Part shown: positions 1 to 9,164 of the stretch, piece by piece | Layout: every line of letters begins with the position of its first letter | How positions within the stretch are numbered: the stretch's first letter is position 1 | Assembly (NCBI GenBank): GCA_019695185.1 | Contig: JAIBAN010000016.1 | Span: forward strand, 1 to 64,000 | Direction of reading: 5' to 3' | DNA length: 64,000 nt | DNA from: Blastocatellia bacterium | GTDB lineage: Bacteria; Acidobacteriota; Blastocatellia; Chloracidobacteriales; Chloracidobacteriaceae | The notes under the pieces: generated by a model | The model's database searches: none | The model's input: only the letters and a program-made list of their open reading frames with translations | Told to the model about the DNA's origin: nothing | Position numbers and translations under genes: made by a program

Positions 1-108
1 GACCAGCACCCAATCCCGGTAGGTTGTGGCTGAAAGGTGGTGTGCCTGCAACACATCAACCAGCCAGGGGTTTAATGACTCAGGTTGGAAGAGTTCCGGG
101 GTATCCAT
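1..108 (-). CDS. Hypothetical protein, 5' part only (runs off the window)
   Basis: An open leftward frame of 36 codons starts at an ATG at 106-108 and is still open at base 1. It begins MDTPELFQPESLNPWLVDVL. The first 36 residues are not enough to name a family. It has the same orientation as the next gene (start at 764, end at 180) and lies 71 bases downstream of it, so the two could be co-transcribed. A weak GAGGAC sits upstream as a possible ribosome site. The coding call rests on natural composition and position only. Confidence 0.45.
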   Translation of the reverse strand, partial: MDTPELFQPESLNPWLVDVLQAHHLSATTYRDWVLV

Positions 109-179
109 TTCAGTCCTCGCTCTTGGTTGGGTTGAGTTTGGGGACATTGACAAAAAAACTGAAAACCGATACCCCATAA

Positions 180-764
180 TTATTTTTCAAGTGAGGATGT
201 GTCAGGCTGGTTCCGTTTCCGGCGACGGTCCTGGCGGGACTCCCATTGTCCAATGGTCAGCCAGTACCCTTCCGGACTGCGGTAATAGTTGGGAAACGTA
301 TCCGGGTCAAGGTGCTGGTGGAATCCGGACAGTTCAGATTCGGAAACCGACAACAGAAAGTGTGCCAGCGTGCGCAATCCGGCCTGGTTTCCTGAAACAA
401 ACACCCCGCGCATCTCCTGATACCCGTCCTCCAGGGTACGACCCTGGGAAACCGTGATTTCGATTTTGGCTCCAGCCGGGATTTCCACCATTGGACAGCC
501 ATGCCGGTTCACCCGCAGGGGGACAGTGACCAGGTTACAACCAATTTCCGATTTATTAACCGGTTTCACCTGCGGGTTTTGGTAATAAGCCCACCGGTTG
601 CTCCGGAGCCAAGTTGCCCAGGCTTTCCCATCAGCTCCAAAATCCTGGCCTGAAACGGAACGCAACCAGGCAATCGCTGTTTCCTCACTGATGTGACAAC
701 GTTCCGGGAGGCGTTTCCCTTGAAGCGTCCGAAGCGCAATTGTGACGGGAAGTAGTCGTGCCAT
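180..764 (-). CDS. Imm32-like putative immunity protein
   Basis: A 194-residue cytoplasmic protein with an AGGAG ribosome site a few bases before its ATG. No signal peptide or membrane segment is visible. The C-terminal half (about residues 95-180) carries a strand pattern ending in FHQHLDPDTFPNYY...GYWLTIGQW. This resembles the Imm32 group of immunity proteins, in which a GN..GL...A..L segment precedes a histidine-rich turn. The first ~90 residues are not recognised. The assignment is by eye and tentative. The next genes include other immunity-type families (SMI1/KNR4, Tdi1), which makes an immunity role plausible. No partner toxin is seen. Confidence 0.6.
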   Translation of the reverse strand: MARLLPVTIALRTLQGKRLPERCHISEETAIAWLRSVSGQDFGADGKAWATWLRSNRWAYYQNPQVKPVNKSEIGCNLVTVPLRVNRHGCPMVEIPAGAKIEITVSQGRTLEDGYQEMRGVFVSGNQAGLRTLAHFLLSVSESELSGFHQHLDPDTFPNYYRSPEGYWLTIGQWESRQDRRRKRNQPDTSSLEK

Positions 765-1192
765 AAACTCCTTTTTTCATTTTCAATCAAGTTCAAACAA
801 TTCCAAATACAAACATTCCCTGCAATATTTCCTTGGTTTTGGAATGTGTGGTTCAACCCCTTTTGCCTACGGGAACCTGCTTTGCCAAAATGGAACCAAA
901 GAACTTTACCGTTATTGTACGAAACCACAGCCGGTTGGAAATCAGCCTCTTGGTCATCATCGTATCCAAAACAGAGTTGAAAATCCCTGAGCTGAAAGGC
1001 CCCATCCAGTTGGTACTGACTGTCTGGTGCGCGCCCTCACGCAAAAGTCTGGCCTGTTTGAAAGCAGCATTTTCAGAAAGACTCCAGATTTCCGGAGCAA
1101 CCGCAAAACATATTCTCCAAAGTTGAATTTCTGCCTGTGGGTGACCTTCACTGTTACCGACTCAAGGCAGCGTACCTTGATGTGGTTCCCAG

Positions 1193-1774
1193 TCACTCTG
1201 CTTCAAGCTCATCCTGCCAACTGTTCATAATCCGGTCCCAGAACCGGACTGGTTTGGCGGATTCCGTTTTGGGAAACGAATTGGGAATCGCAAACTCATT
1301 CTCAAAGTAGTCTGACAAATCAAACCCATAATGAACAACGTCGGTCTGGTAGACCGAAAAAACCGGGTTGCCGGCTTGGCATGGTTCGGCGGGCAAATAA
1401 CGATGGCTGAAAACTGGAATCAGAAACGGAGCGGCTTTGAGGTGGTGTCCGGCAATCCGCAACGCCGCTTTCAGGCTGGACGGCTTGGCTCCCCATTCCG
1501 CCAGCCAAAAGGTGTTATGGTAAATATCAAAATACATCCCTTGCGCGGGCCAACGAAAAAACCTGTAGTGTTGACGCGGGTGCAAGTGATGCCAATTGGG
1601 GAAATCGTCTCCCACCGGAACCGCCACGGACAAAAACAAGCGGAGGTCCGGCGGAAAACGAAACCCAAACCGCGTCTCGATTTCCGTGAACTGAGATTCG
1701 GAAAGTCCGGCAGCCAGGGTGATACCTTGTTGCTGAAAGGTTTTGAAAACAGTGAGACAATGTGCTTCGTTCAT
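1193..1774 (-). CDS. SMI1/KNR4 family protein
   Basis: A 193-residue protein. Residues ~20-60 carry the SMI1/KNR4 N-terminal signature GLSESQFTEIETRFGFRFPP followed by DLRLFLSVAVPVGDDFPNW. The C-terminal part has the usual GNPVFSVYQTD-VVHYGFDLSDYFENEF ending. In bacteria this superfamily mostly supplies immunity proteins that bind polymorphic or contact-dependent toxins. That role is known for the family and only inferred here. There are no signal peptide or membrane segments. The gene reads leftward like the Imm32-like gene, with 430 bases between them in which no gene was recognised. The start ATG at 1774 has only a weak upstream purine tract. Confidence 0.85.
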   Translation of the reverse strand: MNEAHCLTVFKTFQQQGITLAAGLSESQFTEIETRFGFRFPPDLRLFLSVAVPVGDDFPNWHHLHPRQHYRFFRWPAQGMYFDIYHNTFWLAEWGAKPSSLKAALRIAGHHLKAAPFLIPVFSHRYLPAEPCQAGNPVFSVYQTDVVHYGFDLSDYFENEFAIPNSFPKTESAKPVRFWDRIMNSWQDELEAE

Positions 1775-1976
1775 GATGAAAACCCAAACCCAATAATCTT
1801 CACGTCGCTTTTACTTGATCCCGTCCCCGAAGTGCCAGCCGGAAAATCGGATTGATAGCTTGGATGGTAAGTTTCATCGGTCGGAAAATTCCGGTGAGTT
1901 TTTTTCAAGGAAAATCTGAAACAGCATGGTTGACGGCAATTCAGGACCGGATGACTTTACGTTTTTCTTAAAGGGT

Positions 1977-2945
1977 ATGAATACCGAATCAAAATTTCTG
2001 ACTGAAATTGCCAATCACCCTGAGGACCGCGAACGCCGATTGCAGTATGCCGGGTGGTTGGAATCAAACCGTGACCCACGTGCTGAACTCATTCGACTGG
2101 AGGAGGAGATGCGCGGGCTTCCCATCTACGGCGACCGGTACTGGGAATTAAAACCCCGCCGCAAAGCGTTACGCTCCCAATGTCAACCGGACTGGCTGGC
2201 GCAGTTGAAATACGGGACCGAGTATGAGCCGGTGTTCCGGGATGTGCCTCAAGGATGGAAGGAAAGGTGGCGGCTGCTCCGCGAATTTGTCGAACAGTGG
2301 TACGGCATTCCCATGCTTGATGTTGGAAGCTACCGGGAACAGGTGGCCGAAACCGAGTTCCGGTTGCAATTGAACCTTCCACCTTCACTCCAGGAATGGG
2401 TTTCCTTTTCCCAGGAACTGAAAGAGAAACAACAGTTTGAAGCCGTGCTGAGGGATGACTACTGGGTTGAAGACCTGGTGGAACACAACGCTGTTTCGTT
2501 GATGATTCATTATGAAAGAGATCATTATTGGGCGGTCAAAAACGAATATCTCTCCGAGGATGATCCGAAAGTCACCGCGTATTCGCTCACTACCAGGGGC
2601 AGTCTTGCTGGCCGTTTTAGGGAAAATGGAATCGTGACTGCCACACTCACCGACTTTGCATTTTGCCTTGTGAAAGGCTGTAGTCATGGACAAGGTGGTG
2701 GATTCATTGTGATGGTTTCTGCTTCCGAGGTGGAACCGAAACTTGAAAAGGTGTTCGGACAAAGTTCAACCCTGGATGACCTTCAGCTGTACGAAGCACC
2801 CAACCTCTTCATCACCTTAAATTCCTCGTCCTATCTTAAGGTCGAGGTTTGGAAAACGGAAGCAGTGGACACCATTCCGAAATTTCTATGGGACTATGCC
2901 AAGGGAAGCCGCGAGTCTCACGGAGTTTTTGCACAGCATTTGTAA
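1977..2945 (+). CDS. TIGR02996 domain plus SMI1-like C-terminal domain protein (copy 1)
   Basis: 322 residues from the ATG at 1977. An in-frame upstream ATG at 1926 exists, but the paralogue at 9165 aligns only from the later start. Residues ~5-50 match the TIGR02996 pattern: FL..I..HPED..RRLQYAGWLE, then RAELIRLEEEMRGLP. The remainder resembles an SMI1/KNR4-type fold, with LPPSLQEWVSFSQEL, a ...DDYWVEDLVEH strand and a C-terminal FITLNSSSYLKVEVWK. Such proteins are probably intracellular binders, likely immunity-type, but no biochemical role is established. The first ~310 bases of the gene are almost identical to those of the copy at 9165, while the C-terminal half has diverged strongly. Confidence 0.8.
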   Translation: MNTESKFLTEIANHPEDRERRLQYAGWLESNRDPRAELIRLEEEMRGLPIYGDRYWELKPRRKALRSQCQPDWLAQLKYGTEYEPVFRDVPQGWKERWRLLREFVEQWYGIPMLDVGSYREQVAETEFRLQLNLPPSLQEWVSFSQELKEKQQFEAVLRDDYWVEDLVEHNAVSLMIHYERDHYWAVKNEYLSEDDPKVTAYSLTTRGSLAGRFRENGIVTATLTDFAFCLVKGCSHGQGGGFIVMVSASEVEPKLEKVFGQSSTLDDLQLYEAPNLFITLNSSSYLKVEVWKTEAVDTIPKFLWDYAKGSRESHGVFAQHL

Positions 2946-3095
2946 GTCCTAACTTCAAACTCATCGCCGATTTTTTTCGAGTCACCCGAGGCTCGTTTCA
3001 CGAACACACCCTTTTTGATTTTGGGAAAACCAAATCCTAGATCGTTTCAGCTTCAGGCTGGGGATTCACCCAACCCGACGTGGTCATCTGGCAGT

Positions 3096-3490
3096 TTATT
3101 GGTCAAGTCCAGCCAGGGATTGTTCATAAAACTGTAAAGCAATTTCGCGACAGCGTTCTGCACCTGTGCGGAGCAGGTCGAGGCACCCGACTGCCGACGC
3201 AAGGTGGTTTTCTTTTCCCTCACACCTGGCAAAGTTCCAAAACAATATCAGAATCTCGATGTTCCCACCGGGGTCCTGGCGCAATTTGTGTTGGACCGGC
3301 ACTACCACCAATGTGGAATCACCATATGGACACAATCCGCTGGTGCCGAAATTGAAATAGTTCCTGTGACAAAGCCCGGACGCAATCGTTCCAGGTATTG
3401 CTCGACCCAGCGGGAGGGCAGGGGACGCCGGTTGACCAACTTCCGTTTTCGCTCACCTGTTTCAATGAATGGTTCAATAATTTTAGATGT
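3096..3490 (-). pseudogene. Frameshifted remnant of an unrecognised gene
   Basis: Two leftward frames look coding but do not connect. The upstream one reads ...IEPFIETGERKRKLVNRR and LPSRWVEQYLERLRPGFV until a TAG near 3302. The downstream one reads VPVQHKLRQDPGGNIEILIL and ends ...CREIALQFYEQSLAGLDQ at 3096. A one-base shift near 3300-3310 would join them into a single ~120-residue protein. No start codon of the usual kind precedes the first part, so the 5' end may also be lost. The family is not recognised. The alternative is two unrelated short frames. Confidence 0.35.
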
Positions 3491-3596
3491 TCAAAATTTA
3501 TGAACAAAATAACATACCCAACTGCCCTGCCATTGCCATGATGACAGAGGAATCAATGCCCTCGATTTCATCCGTATTTACGGAAAGGTCCGTTTC

Positions 3597-3875
3597 TTAT
3601 CCGTCCACTGGAAGCAATTGCGGACCAAACCAATAGGCTGGAAATCCGCTTTCGGTTTCAACCACATAGACGTATTCATACCGAAAGCCATGCCATTCCA
3701 CTTGCAGGACCCGGCGGATGCGTTCGGGTTTTCCGCGCAGACGAACCAAATCACCAACCTGAAACTCCGGAATCTTTTGAAATTCAGTCGCACTTTATGA
3801 GGCCAACCGGCTCCGTTGCGGATAGTAAACCCACATCACTTCCCCTTTCACCAAACCTTCCTGGCTCCATCGCAC
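3597..3875 (-). pseudogene. Small hypothetical gene with an in-frame stop
   Basis: Read leftward from a GTG at 3873-3875, the frame gives RWSQEGLVKGEVMWVYYPQR. It meets a TAA at 3795-3797 and then continues in the same frame as FQVGDLVRLRGKPERIRRVL, QVEWHGFRYEYVYVVETESG and a final ...FPAYWFGPQLLPVDG before a true stop at 3597. The second part looks like a small beta-barrel (KOW/SH3-like). No start codon is available just after the TAA. A nonsense mutation in a ~92-codon gene is the simplest reading. The 220 bases to the right and the segment to 4330 show no supported gene. Confidence 0.35.
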
Positions 3876-4329
3876 AGGGGGCTTTAGCTTTGACTGTTAT
3901 CATTCCTGACCAGTGCCGTTTCATCATTCGACTCCGACATTTGACGAATAACTGACAAAACTGAGGCAGCCCGGCTGGTTCAACCTTTGTTCTTTTTAGC
4001 TAATCCAACCCCAACGTGAGGAGTTGGAAGATAGGCATGGCCAGACGGGAAAAGGTCCGTCACCACAAATCAGCCATAGTTTGAAAGGTTTCCCTGGGTA
4101 AGTTCCTCGTGAAAACATCCTCCGTCGGCTCAATGAACAAGCCTGCATTGACCGCTACTTCCCGAAACCGAATTCGGGAGTATCGTTCGTTGTTTTCGCA
4201 TAACTTTCCTTGTTGTCTTTGCGGTCCGAATTGTGAGGTATGATTGCGGAAGGGTAAAGTCAGTTCGGGAAAGCAAGGGGGACCATCCCCAGTCAAGCCA
4301 AATTTTCACCAGATTGAATTAACGGGAAA

Positions 4330-4692
4330 ATGGAAGATCCCGGCTTTTTTGACATTTGGGGAACTGTCCAGCGCGGTTCCCATCAACCGGCTGTGGCGTT
4401 TTTGTCCATCCACCAACCCCGCCTTGCGGCTCTTGAAATCCGCAAAAGGGTAAACTGTTCCGCTGTTCAGGGGGTCCGGATTCCAATCCTGAAAGAGGTT
4501 GGCTGGCAGGTTGTGCTGGACTTTCGGAAATCGCCGCCTCATTGGCTGCCAAACATCATGGTTATGCAGGAAGCCTGCCACCCGGATTCGTTTGCGGCTC
4601 CCAGCCGGTTTCAAAGTTATTGCGAAAAACACGATTACTATTTTGGCGGTTGCTGCGGTTGCCATGTCTGCAACGGCTTTTTTGTGTGGTAG
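4330..4692 (+). CDS. Hypothetical Cys/His-rich-tailed protein
   Basis: 120 residues with natural codon use on this strand. It is not recognised as a family. The C-terminus is rich in potential metal ligands (YCEKHDYYFGGCCGCHVC, residues ~97-115). There is no signal peptide. It ends 26 bases before the next start and could be co-transcribed with it. An antisense frame of similar length covers the same bases (4306-4716) and cannot be fully excluded as the true gene. Confidence 0.4.
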   Translation: MEDPGFFDIWGTVQRGSHQPAVAFLSIHQPRLAALEIRKRVNCSAVQGVRIPILKEVGWQVVLDFRKSPPHWLPNIMVMQEACHPDSFAAPSRFQSYCEKHDYYFGGCCGCHVCNGFFVW

Positions 4693-4718
4693 GCGGTCGG
4701 AGAGGGGAGGGGGCACAA

Positions 4719-5228
4719 ATGCGATTATCCTTTTCTTTGGTATTCCTTTTTACTTTTGTTCAATGGGCTTCAATCCTGACATGGGGAACTCAAACTCCAC
4801 CCGGCCAGTTACCCGATTGGTGGGTTGAAAGTGGTACTTCGCCACTCAAAATTAAACAAGCTCAGAGTGGTCGCTGGGTAATTCTTGAAAATCAGTCAAG
4901 TGGTCGTGTGATTCAATACCAGCTTGGCTGTGTTTTGGAGCATGGGGCCCGATTCCATGTTGTTTGTAAAATGAAAACCGAGCAGACTGACCTGCCGCCG
5001 TATGTAAAAAGTGACCAAAAAATTTATAGCGTGGTCCACCGAACTCTTGACGGTAAGGAAAAAGATGAGTGTGAAAAGATACATGGAAAATTATCTGTGA
5101 TTAAGGTGTGGTTTGCTGATGGTTCAATCTGGTTGATTTCCAATCCAATGAAAAACGACAAAAGCTCGGTAAGGAGTAACAACCCCAATGAGGGAGCACC
5201 TCACGAAACGGAAAAGATTGGGCGGTAA
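4719..5228 (+). CDS. Small secreted hypothetical protein
   Basis: 169 residues from the ATG at 4719, which follows a strong purine tract (GAGGGGAGGGGG, 4702-4713). The frame stays open upstream to 4542, but only this start places a signal peptide first: MRLSFSLVFLFTFVQWASIL then a likely cleavage after TWG/TQT. The mature part (~145 residues) is beta-rich, with WVILENQSSGRVIQYQLGCV and VIKVWFADGSIWLISNPM. This layout resembles small exported proteins of unknown function. No catalytic motif was recognised. It acts outside the cytoplasm if the signal is correct. Confidence 0.65.
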   Translation: MRLSFSLVFLFTFVQWASILTWGTQTPPGQLPDWWVESGTSPLKIKQAQSGRWVILENQSSGRVIQYQLGCVLEHGARFHVVCKMKTEQTDLPPYVKSDQKIYSVVHRTLDGKEKDECEKIHGKLSVIKVWFADGSIWLISNPMKNDKSSVRSNNPNEGAPHETEKIGR

Positions 5229-5345
5229 GCCGATACATACTTTCTCAATCAAAGATAAACCACTGTTACCATTGGTATTCGCTGGATTCAGCCAGGATTT
5301 TTTATCGATTCAATGGACTTGACCTATTGCAAGCCGGGGTTGGGT

Positions 5346-5858
5346 ATGGACGAAAAGCCTCAAATATTGTTTTGCGCCTTTACTTTCAATTGTCCGAAAC
5401 GCTGGGATGACCTGGAGCCGACCAATAATCCAACTCGCCGATGTTGTGCCCAATGTAGCCAGTCAGTTCAATTTGTGAACAATCGGGATGAACTTCTTGC
5501 TTTTGCTGAAGAGGTGGAATGTTTTGCCGTTCCTACCGAAAGCCAATTTTTCCAGGAGCCGTTGGTTTCAGTTGGTGCAGTTGGGATAGACATATCTGAT
5601 ACCTGGGACCCGCCTTCTTTATTTTTGGAGCCGGTTCGTTCATTGAATTTTGAGCAACTCAAAACACTCCGGCAAATTAGTGAATTGGACGTCAATCTTC
5701 TTGAGATTCGCAGGCGGTTCATGACAGGAAAAAGGGAATTGCTCTATCAGGAAATCCCCGCAGATGAATTGGAAGAAGCAGAACGGTTGCTCCAATCAGT
5801 CGGACTGATGTATTCGATTGAAAAACCATCCGCACGTGAAACAAATTCTCAGGTGTAA
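5346..5858 (+). CDS. CPxxW / CxxC zinc-ribbon-like protein (copy 1)
   Basis: 170 residues from the ATG at 5346. An earlier in-frame ATG at 5313 adds 11 unconvincing residues. The N-terminus has the pattern F.CP+RWDDLEPTNNPTRRCCAQC then SQSVQFVNNRDELLAFAEE and CFAV. Two pairs of cysteines (CP... and CxxC) are spaced like a zinc ribbon. The protein at 18649 shares the same arrangement (CPKTWDEL...RFCEHCSQNVYW...CVAF), so the two are paralogues. The C-terminal ~100 residues contain a helical LRQISELDVNLLEIRRRFMT and a SPASP-like tail without recognised motifs. Function unknown. A metal-binding adaptor or immunity-type role is only a guess. Confidence 0.65.
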   Translation: MDEKPQILFCAFTFNCPKRWDDLEPTNNPTRRCCAQCSQSVQFVNNRDELLAFAEEVECFAVPTESQFFQEPLVSVGAVGIDISDTWDPPSLFLEPVRSLNFEQLKTLRQISELDVNLLEIRRRFMTGKRELLYQEIPADELEEAERLLQSVGLMYSIEKPSARETNSQV

Positions 5859-5964
5859 CCCTTGGATTCTTTGTAACTCGCTGATGGTACAAGAATTTTA
5901 GAGTTAGGTAATCCGCCCGGCACTACCTTCCATGAAACCTAATTCACCAACCAGGAGGCAGCCC

Positions 5965-6330
5965 ATGAAGCACCCGGTTCATTTCAGTGCAGTGATTGAC
6001 CATTTGCGCCAGTGGCAGGCAGACTTGGTTCAGTCCCTCAAGGATTCAAACGGGGACAGCTCACTGACCAACATCAAGCGACAGGTTGACCACGCGATTG
6101 GGTGCCTTCAACTCTGTCAGGAATTCCAGATTCAACCTGATTCGGAAGTAATTCCCATCCCATGGTCAAAGGAATCCTTGGGAGTTTTTCTGGTGGCGGA
6201 TGTGGGTGAAAATGAGGCGCTGGAGTGTGGCACTCCACTGGCAGTTGACGGAAGAAAGGTTATCCTTTCATTTGGAGATTTGATCATCAGGCGCCATCAC
6301 CCACAGATTGGCTCCAGGAAGCCTCGATAA
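5965..6330 (+). CDS. Hypothetical protein
   Basis: 121 residues. The ATG at 5965 is preceded by AGGAGG (5952-5957), which decides the start over an in-frame ATG at 5932. The first ~60 residues are helical (HFSAVIDHLRQWQADLVQSL ... HAIGCLQLCQEF) and the rest is beta-rich (EVIPIPWSKESLGVFLVADV). No signal peptide or known motif. It is in the same orientation as the zinc-ribbon gene 106 bases upstream. Confidence 0.55.
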   Translation: MKHPVHFSAVIDHLRQWQADLVQSLKDSNGDSSLTNIKRQVDHAIGCLQLCQEFQIQPDSEVIPIPWSKESLGVFLVADVGENEALECGTPLAVDGRKVILSFGDLIIRRHHPQIGSRKPR

Positions 6331-6500
6331 CATACTGTTGGTTGGGTTTGATCTCCAAATGGACCTATCAGCAAGTCGAGCAACCCAGAAAGACGATCAA
6401 CAAAAACTTAAGTCAGAATTCAATGGCGCCGAACTACCGTTTCTCTACCCGGATTGAAAGTCAACTCGCATTTAACTATTGCTTTTCCGGGTGCTGCTTT

Positions 6501-7367
6501 TCAGTGGATGGTAAATTTGAACGGCGCTGAAATGTCTGAAGAATAGGTCCAATCCTGGGATGAGTGGCAGTTTTGCACTCGAATTACGGCCTGATACCGT
6601 CCGGACTTCCATCCCCCACGAATTTTGAATTGGGCCAAATCAACTTCCAATCCGGTATAGTGGACCACTTTGAGCTGGGAAACTGTAATCACATGAGCCG
6701 AGTTTGACCTGGGAGTCCGTACCGACCAGGGTACCAGGTTTTTACCTTCGTGGTTGCGATTGATGCTCAACAAAGATATCCGGGCTAATGGGGAGAGTTG
6801 GCGACTGGGCGGGAGTCCCCCGTTTAGCCAAACTCTGATGGGATGGCCGAATTCAACCAAGGTGGTTGGCATGGTGATTTCAATTAGTTGGCGGTAATCG
6901 TCCCCTGGTTGTCGAATCCACCCCCACTCTCCCGGCCCATCTGGTATGTGCCAGCCTTCGTCAACAAAGGTTCCACCCTGAAAACTCAGCGACCGAAACC
7001 GTTTGAGGAATGCATCACGACCCAAATCAGCCAGTCTTCCTTCTGGGGTTACGGCTGAACCCTGTAAAAACGGAAAAGCACAGGTGCCAGCGTAAGAGCC
7101 TTGGGCGTTTTGGGAAAAACAAAGCGTCGCTTCCCAGCAATCCGATTCAACTAAGGGATAAGGATTGCGGGAACGAACTTGCGCACCCAAACCACTCCCT
7201 TGGAATTTTGGATTATCTTCGCACCAATAGGCACCTAAATTGATCCTGGACCGGGTGGCTTCCGAAAGGCGGGCCACCAGAAAATCCAGCATGTTGAGCC
7301 AGTCCTTTTCCTGATGGCCGCGCGGGTCCCGGGGAATATTGACATGAATCTGGAATGGTTTTCTCAT
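6501..7367 (-). CDS. Hypothetical protein, 288 residues
   Basis: I place the start at an ATG at 7367. A TTG seven codons upstream is possible. The protein is cytoplasmic by appearance, with a helical start (KDWLNMLDFLVARLSEATRS) and then alternating strands: FVDEGWHIPDGPGEWGW, VEFGHPIRVWLNGG, VITVSQLKVVHYTGLEVDL. The family is not recognised. The general shape, a mid-sized single-domain protein among immunity genes with no catalytic motif, would fit an immunity-type binder. That is inference from context only. Confidence 0.55.
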   Translation of the reverse strand: MRKPFQIHVNIPRDPRGHQEKDWLNMLDFLVARLSEATRSRINLGAYWCEDNPKFQGSGLGAQVRSRNPYPLVESDCWEATLCFSQNAQGSYAGTCAFPFLQGSAVTPEGRLADLGRDAFLKRFRSLSFQGGTFVDEGWHIPDGPGEWGWIRQPGDDYRQLIEITMPTTLVEFGHPIRVWLNGGLPPSRQLSPLARISLLSINRNHEGKNLVPWSVRTPRSNSAHVITVSQLKVVHYTGLEVDLAQFKIRGGWKSGRYQAVIRVQNCHSSQDWTYSSDISAPFKFTIH

Positions 7368-7638
7368 GGTCCCGTCTTTTTCTCTCAATGCTGGATTTAC
7401 TTTGCAGGTGGGCTGGGATGATCTTTACTCACCACCAATACATGCAGTGGCGCGACAAACAGGGTGTTTTTTTCCTATCCCTCACAAAGTAATATTCCTG
7501 CAGACGTTCAGCAATGATGATTTTTGACCACCGTATCAACCTGGTGTCGCCTGTACTCTAACATTATCGCAACTTGAAGAGCCCAGTGCCCTCTGGTTTG
7601 CTCCACTTTCCGTCTATGTAATGGTTGGGTGTAAAGCT

Positions 7639-8082
7639 ATGAATCCCATCTTCATTGCAACGCCAACAAGGGAGGACGTTGCCAATTCTTTATCCTTGTG
7701 GCCGGAGTTGGCAGGACTTCGTGTTATGCCACTTCTTGTCACTGCCTTTGGCGATATTTATGTTGAAACCCAATCGGGAGAGGTTTGGGTGGTGGACCCG
7801 CTCCAACTCACCAGTGAAATGGTTGCCGGTTCATCGCTTGAGTTACAGGGATTGTTCTCTGACCCGGTCTGGGCAGCAGAAAGGCTCTTGTCTGATTTAA
7901 TCTTATTGGCTGAGGGACAAGGCAAAAGAAGAGCGGCTCATCAGGTCTTTTCGGTTGCCCCTCATCCCTGCTTCACTGGGGAGATACATATCGAACACTT
8001 GGTTCCAGTTGACTTACCCATCTGGCACTACATTTGTGCCCAGCTTCGAACCACATCCCAATCTGGCCAAAGGGATGGTTGA
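7639..8082 (+). CDS. Tdi1/DUF1851-type T6SS immunity domain protein
   Basis: 147 residues from MNPIFIATP. An in-frame ATG six codons earlier is less likely. The C-terminal two thirds follow the DUF1851 (Tdi1) pattern: FGDIYVETQSGEVWVVDPL, a helix before DPVWAAERLLSDLILLAEGQG, then ...HQVFSVAPHPCFTGEIHIEH and VPVDLPIWHYICAQL. This corresponds to the family's ...P.LGG...NV...D..V...I.GQ ending. Tdi1 neutralises the Tde1 DNase effector, and other members are orphan immunity genes. No Tde1-like toxin lies beside it, so the partner is unknown. Cytoplasmic. Confidence 0.75.
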   Translation: MNPIFIATPTREDVANSLSLWPELAGLRVMPLLVTAFGDIYVETQSGEVWVVDPLQLTSEMVAGSSLELQGLFSDPVWAAERLLSDLILLAEGQGKRRAAHQVFSVAPHPCFTGEIHIEHLVPVDLPIWHYICAQLRTTSQSGQRDG

Positions 8083-8274
8083 TTAAACCTGGCTGGTCAA
8101 ATTTACTTTTTCCATGAGGTCCGGCATGGCGCTTTTCTCACTCGACCATGCCATGCAATCGGACTCGCGCAGATCGGGTCATCCATTCTGTGGTGGATTG
8201 GTTTGAGCTGGCTCGCCGGTGATGGCAACTGTTGGCCACCACACAAGTAACAGGACGAGGATTTAGACAGCGGT

Positions 8275-9108
8275 ATGGTTGAAAAACGTGCAACGCAAGC
8301 TAGACCATGGTCGCGGGAAGAACTGCTGCTGGCCATGAATCTGTATTGCTGGATTCCATTTGGCCGTCAACATAGCCACGCTCCTGAGATTATAGAACTG
8401 GCTGGCGTACTTGGTCGAACGCCGAGCAGTGTGGCAATGAAACTCAATAATCTGACCTCACTTGACCCGGAAGAACAGCTGCGTGGCGTTCGGGGCCTGA
8501 CCGGTGCCAGTTTGTTGGACCGGCAGGTGTGGAATGAATTTCACGAAAACTGGGAACGGCTGGCCGCCGAAAGTGAAGGGTTGTGGCATGAAAAGGTAGC
8601 TGGACTCAACGCCACCCATTCTTCGAGTGAGTCCGGCCAAACCGCACACCAACAACCATTCGACTCCAATCTGCCCGAAGTTTCCAACCACTCGGACCGG
8701 ATCACCGAAGGGGAACGAAGGGTCCGGGTGCGGTTAGCCCAGGATTTTTTTCGCCGGACGGTCTTGATTGCCTATCATCACCGTTGTTGCGTTTCTGGTA
8801 TTCCCCTGCCGGAGTTTCTGATCGCGAGTCATATTTTACCCTGGAGTCGTTTTCCGGCCGAGCGGATCAACCCTCGTAATGGTCTTTGTCTGTCCCGTCT
8901 GCATGATGCTGCCTTTGACCGGGGGCTGATGACCTTCGATGAAAAAAACCACCTGGTTCTTTCCGCCTGTTTGAAGGATTACCTTCCAAATGACTCATTG
9001 AACAAAAACTTTCTGGCCTACGAAGGGCGTTTGATGGAACTTCCCGAACGATTTGCACCCGACCCTGGGTTTCTTGAACATCACCGACAGCAGATTTTCC
9101 AAGGATGA
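8275..9108 (+). CDS. HNH endonuclease domain protein
   Basis: 277 residues. The C-terminal domain (about 150-250) is an HNH_2-type nuclease: RRTVLIAYHHRCCVSGIPLP, then IASHILPWS (H186), INPRNGLCLSRLHDAAFDRG (N202, H210) and LMTFDEKNHLVLS. The catalytic H-N-H set is present. The N-terminal ~90 residues contain a WSREELLLAMNLYCWIPFGR helix and LGRTPSSVAMKLNNL. This N-terminal module is common in this subfamily, where it is probably DNA-binding. Such proteins occur as solitary restriction-like nucleases and in mobile or defence islands. No methyltransferase is adjacent. Confidence 0.85.
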   Translation: MVEKRATQARPWSREELLLAMNLYCWIPFGRQHSHAPEIIELAGVLGRTPSSVAMKLNNLTSLDPEEQLRGVRGLTGASLLDRQVWNEFHENWERLAAESEGLWHEKVAGLNATHSSSESGQTAHQQPFDSNLPEVSNHSDRITEGERRVRVRLAQDFFRRTVLIAYHHRCCVSGIPLPEFLIASHILPWSRFPAERINPRNGLCLSRLHDAAFDRGLMTFDEKNHLVLSACLKDYLPNDSLNKNFLAYEGRLMELPERFAPDPGFLEHHRQQIFQG

Positions 9109-9164
9109 TGTCCGGGTGTTGAACCATCACTTTCAATTTGAAGGAAACAAGCAGGAGCAGTGAA

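Noticed and set aside
26-457. Open rightward frame of 143 codons at the left edge
   Set aside because: It lies antisense to the Imm32-like gene (180-764), starts without a ribosome site and has unnatural composition.
4060-4296. Leftward frame ending ...FIEPTEDVFTRNLPRETFQT
   Set aside because: The last ~45 codons look natural, but the upstream part does not and no ribosome site or family was recognised. It may be another remnant.
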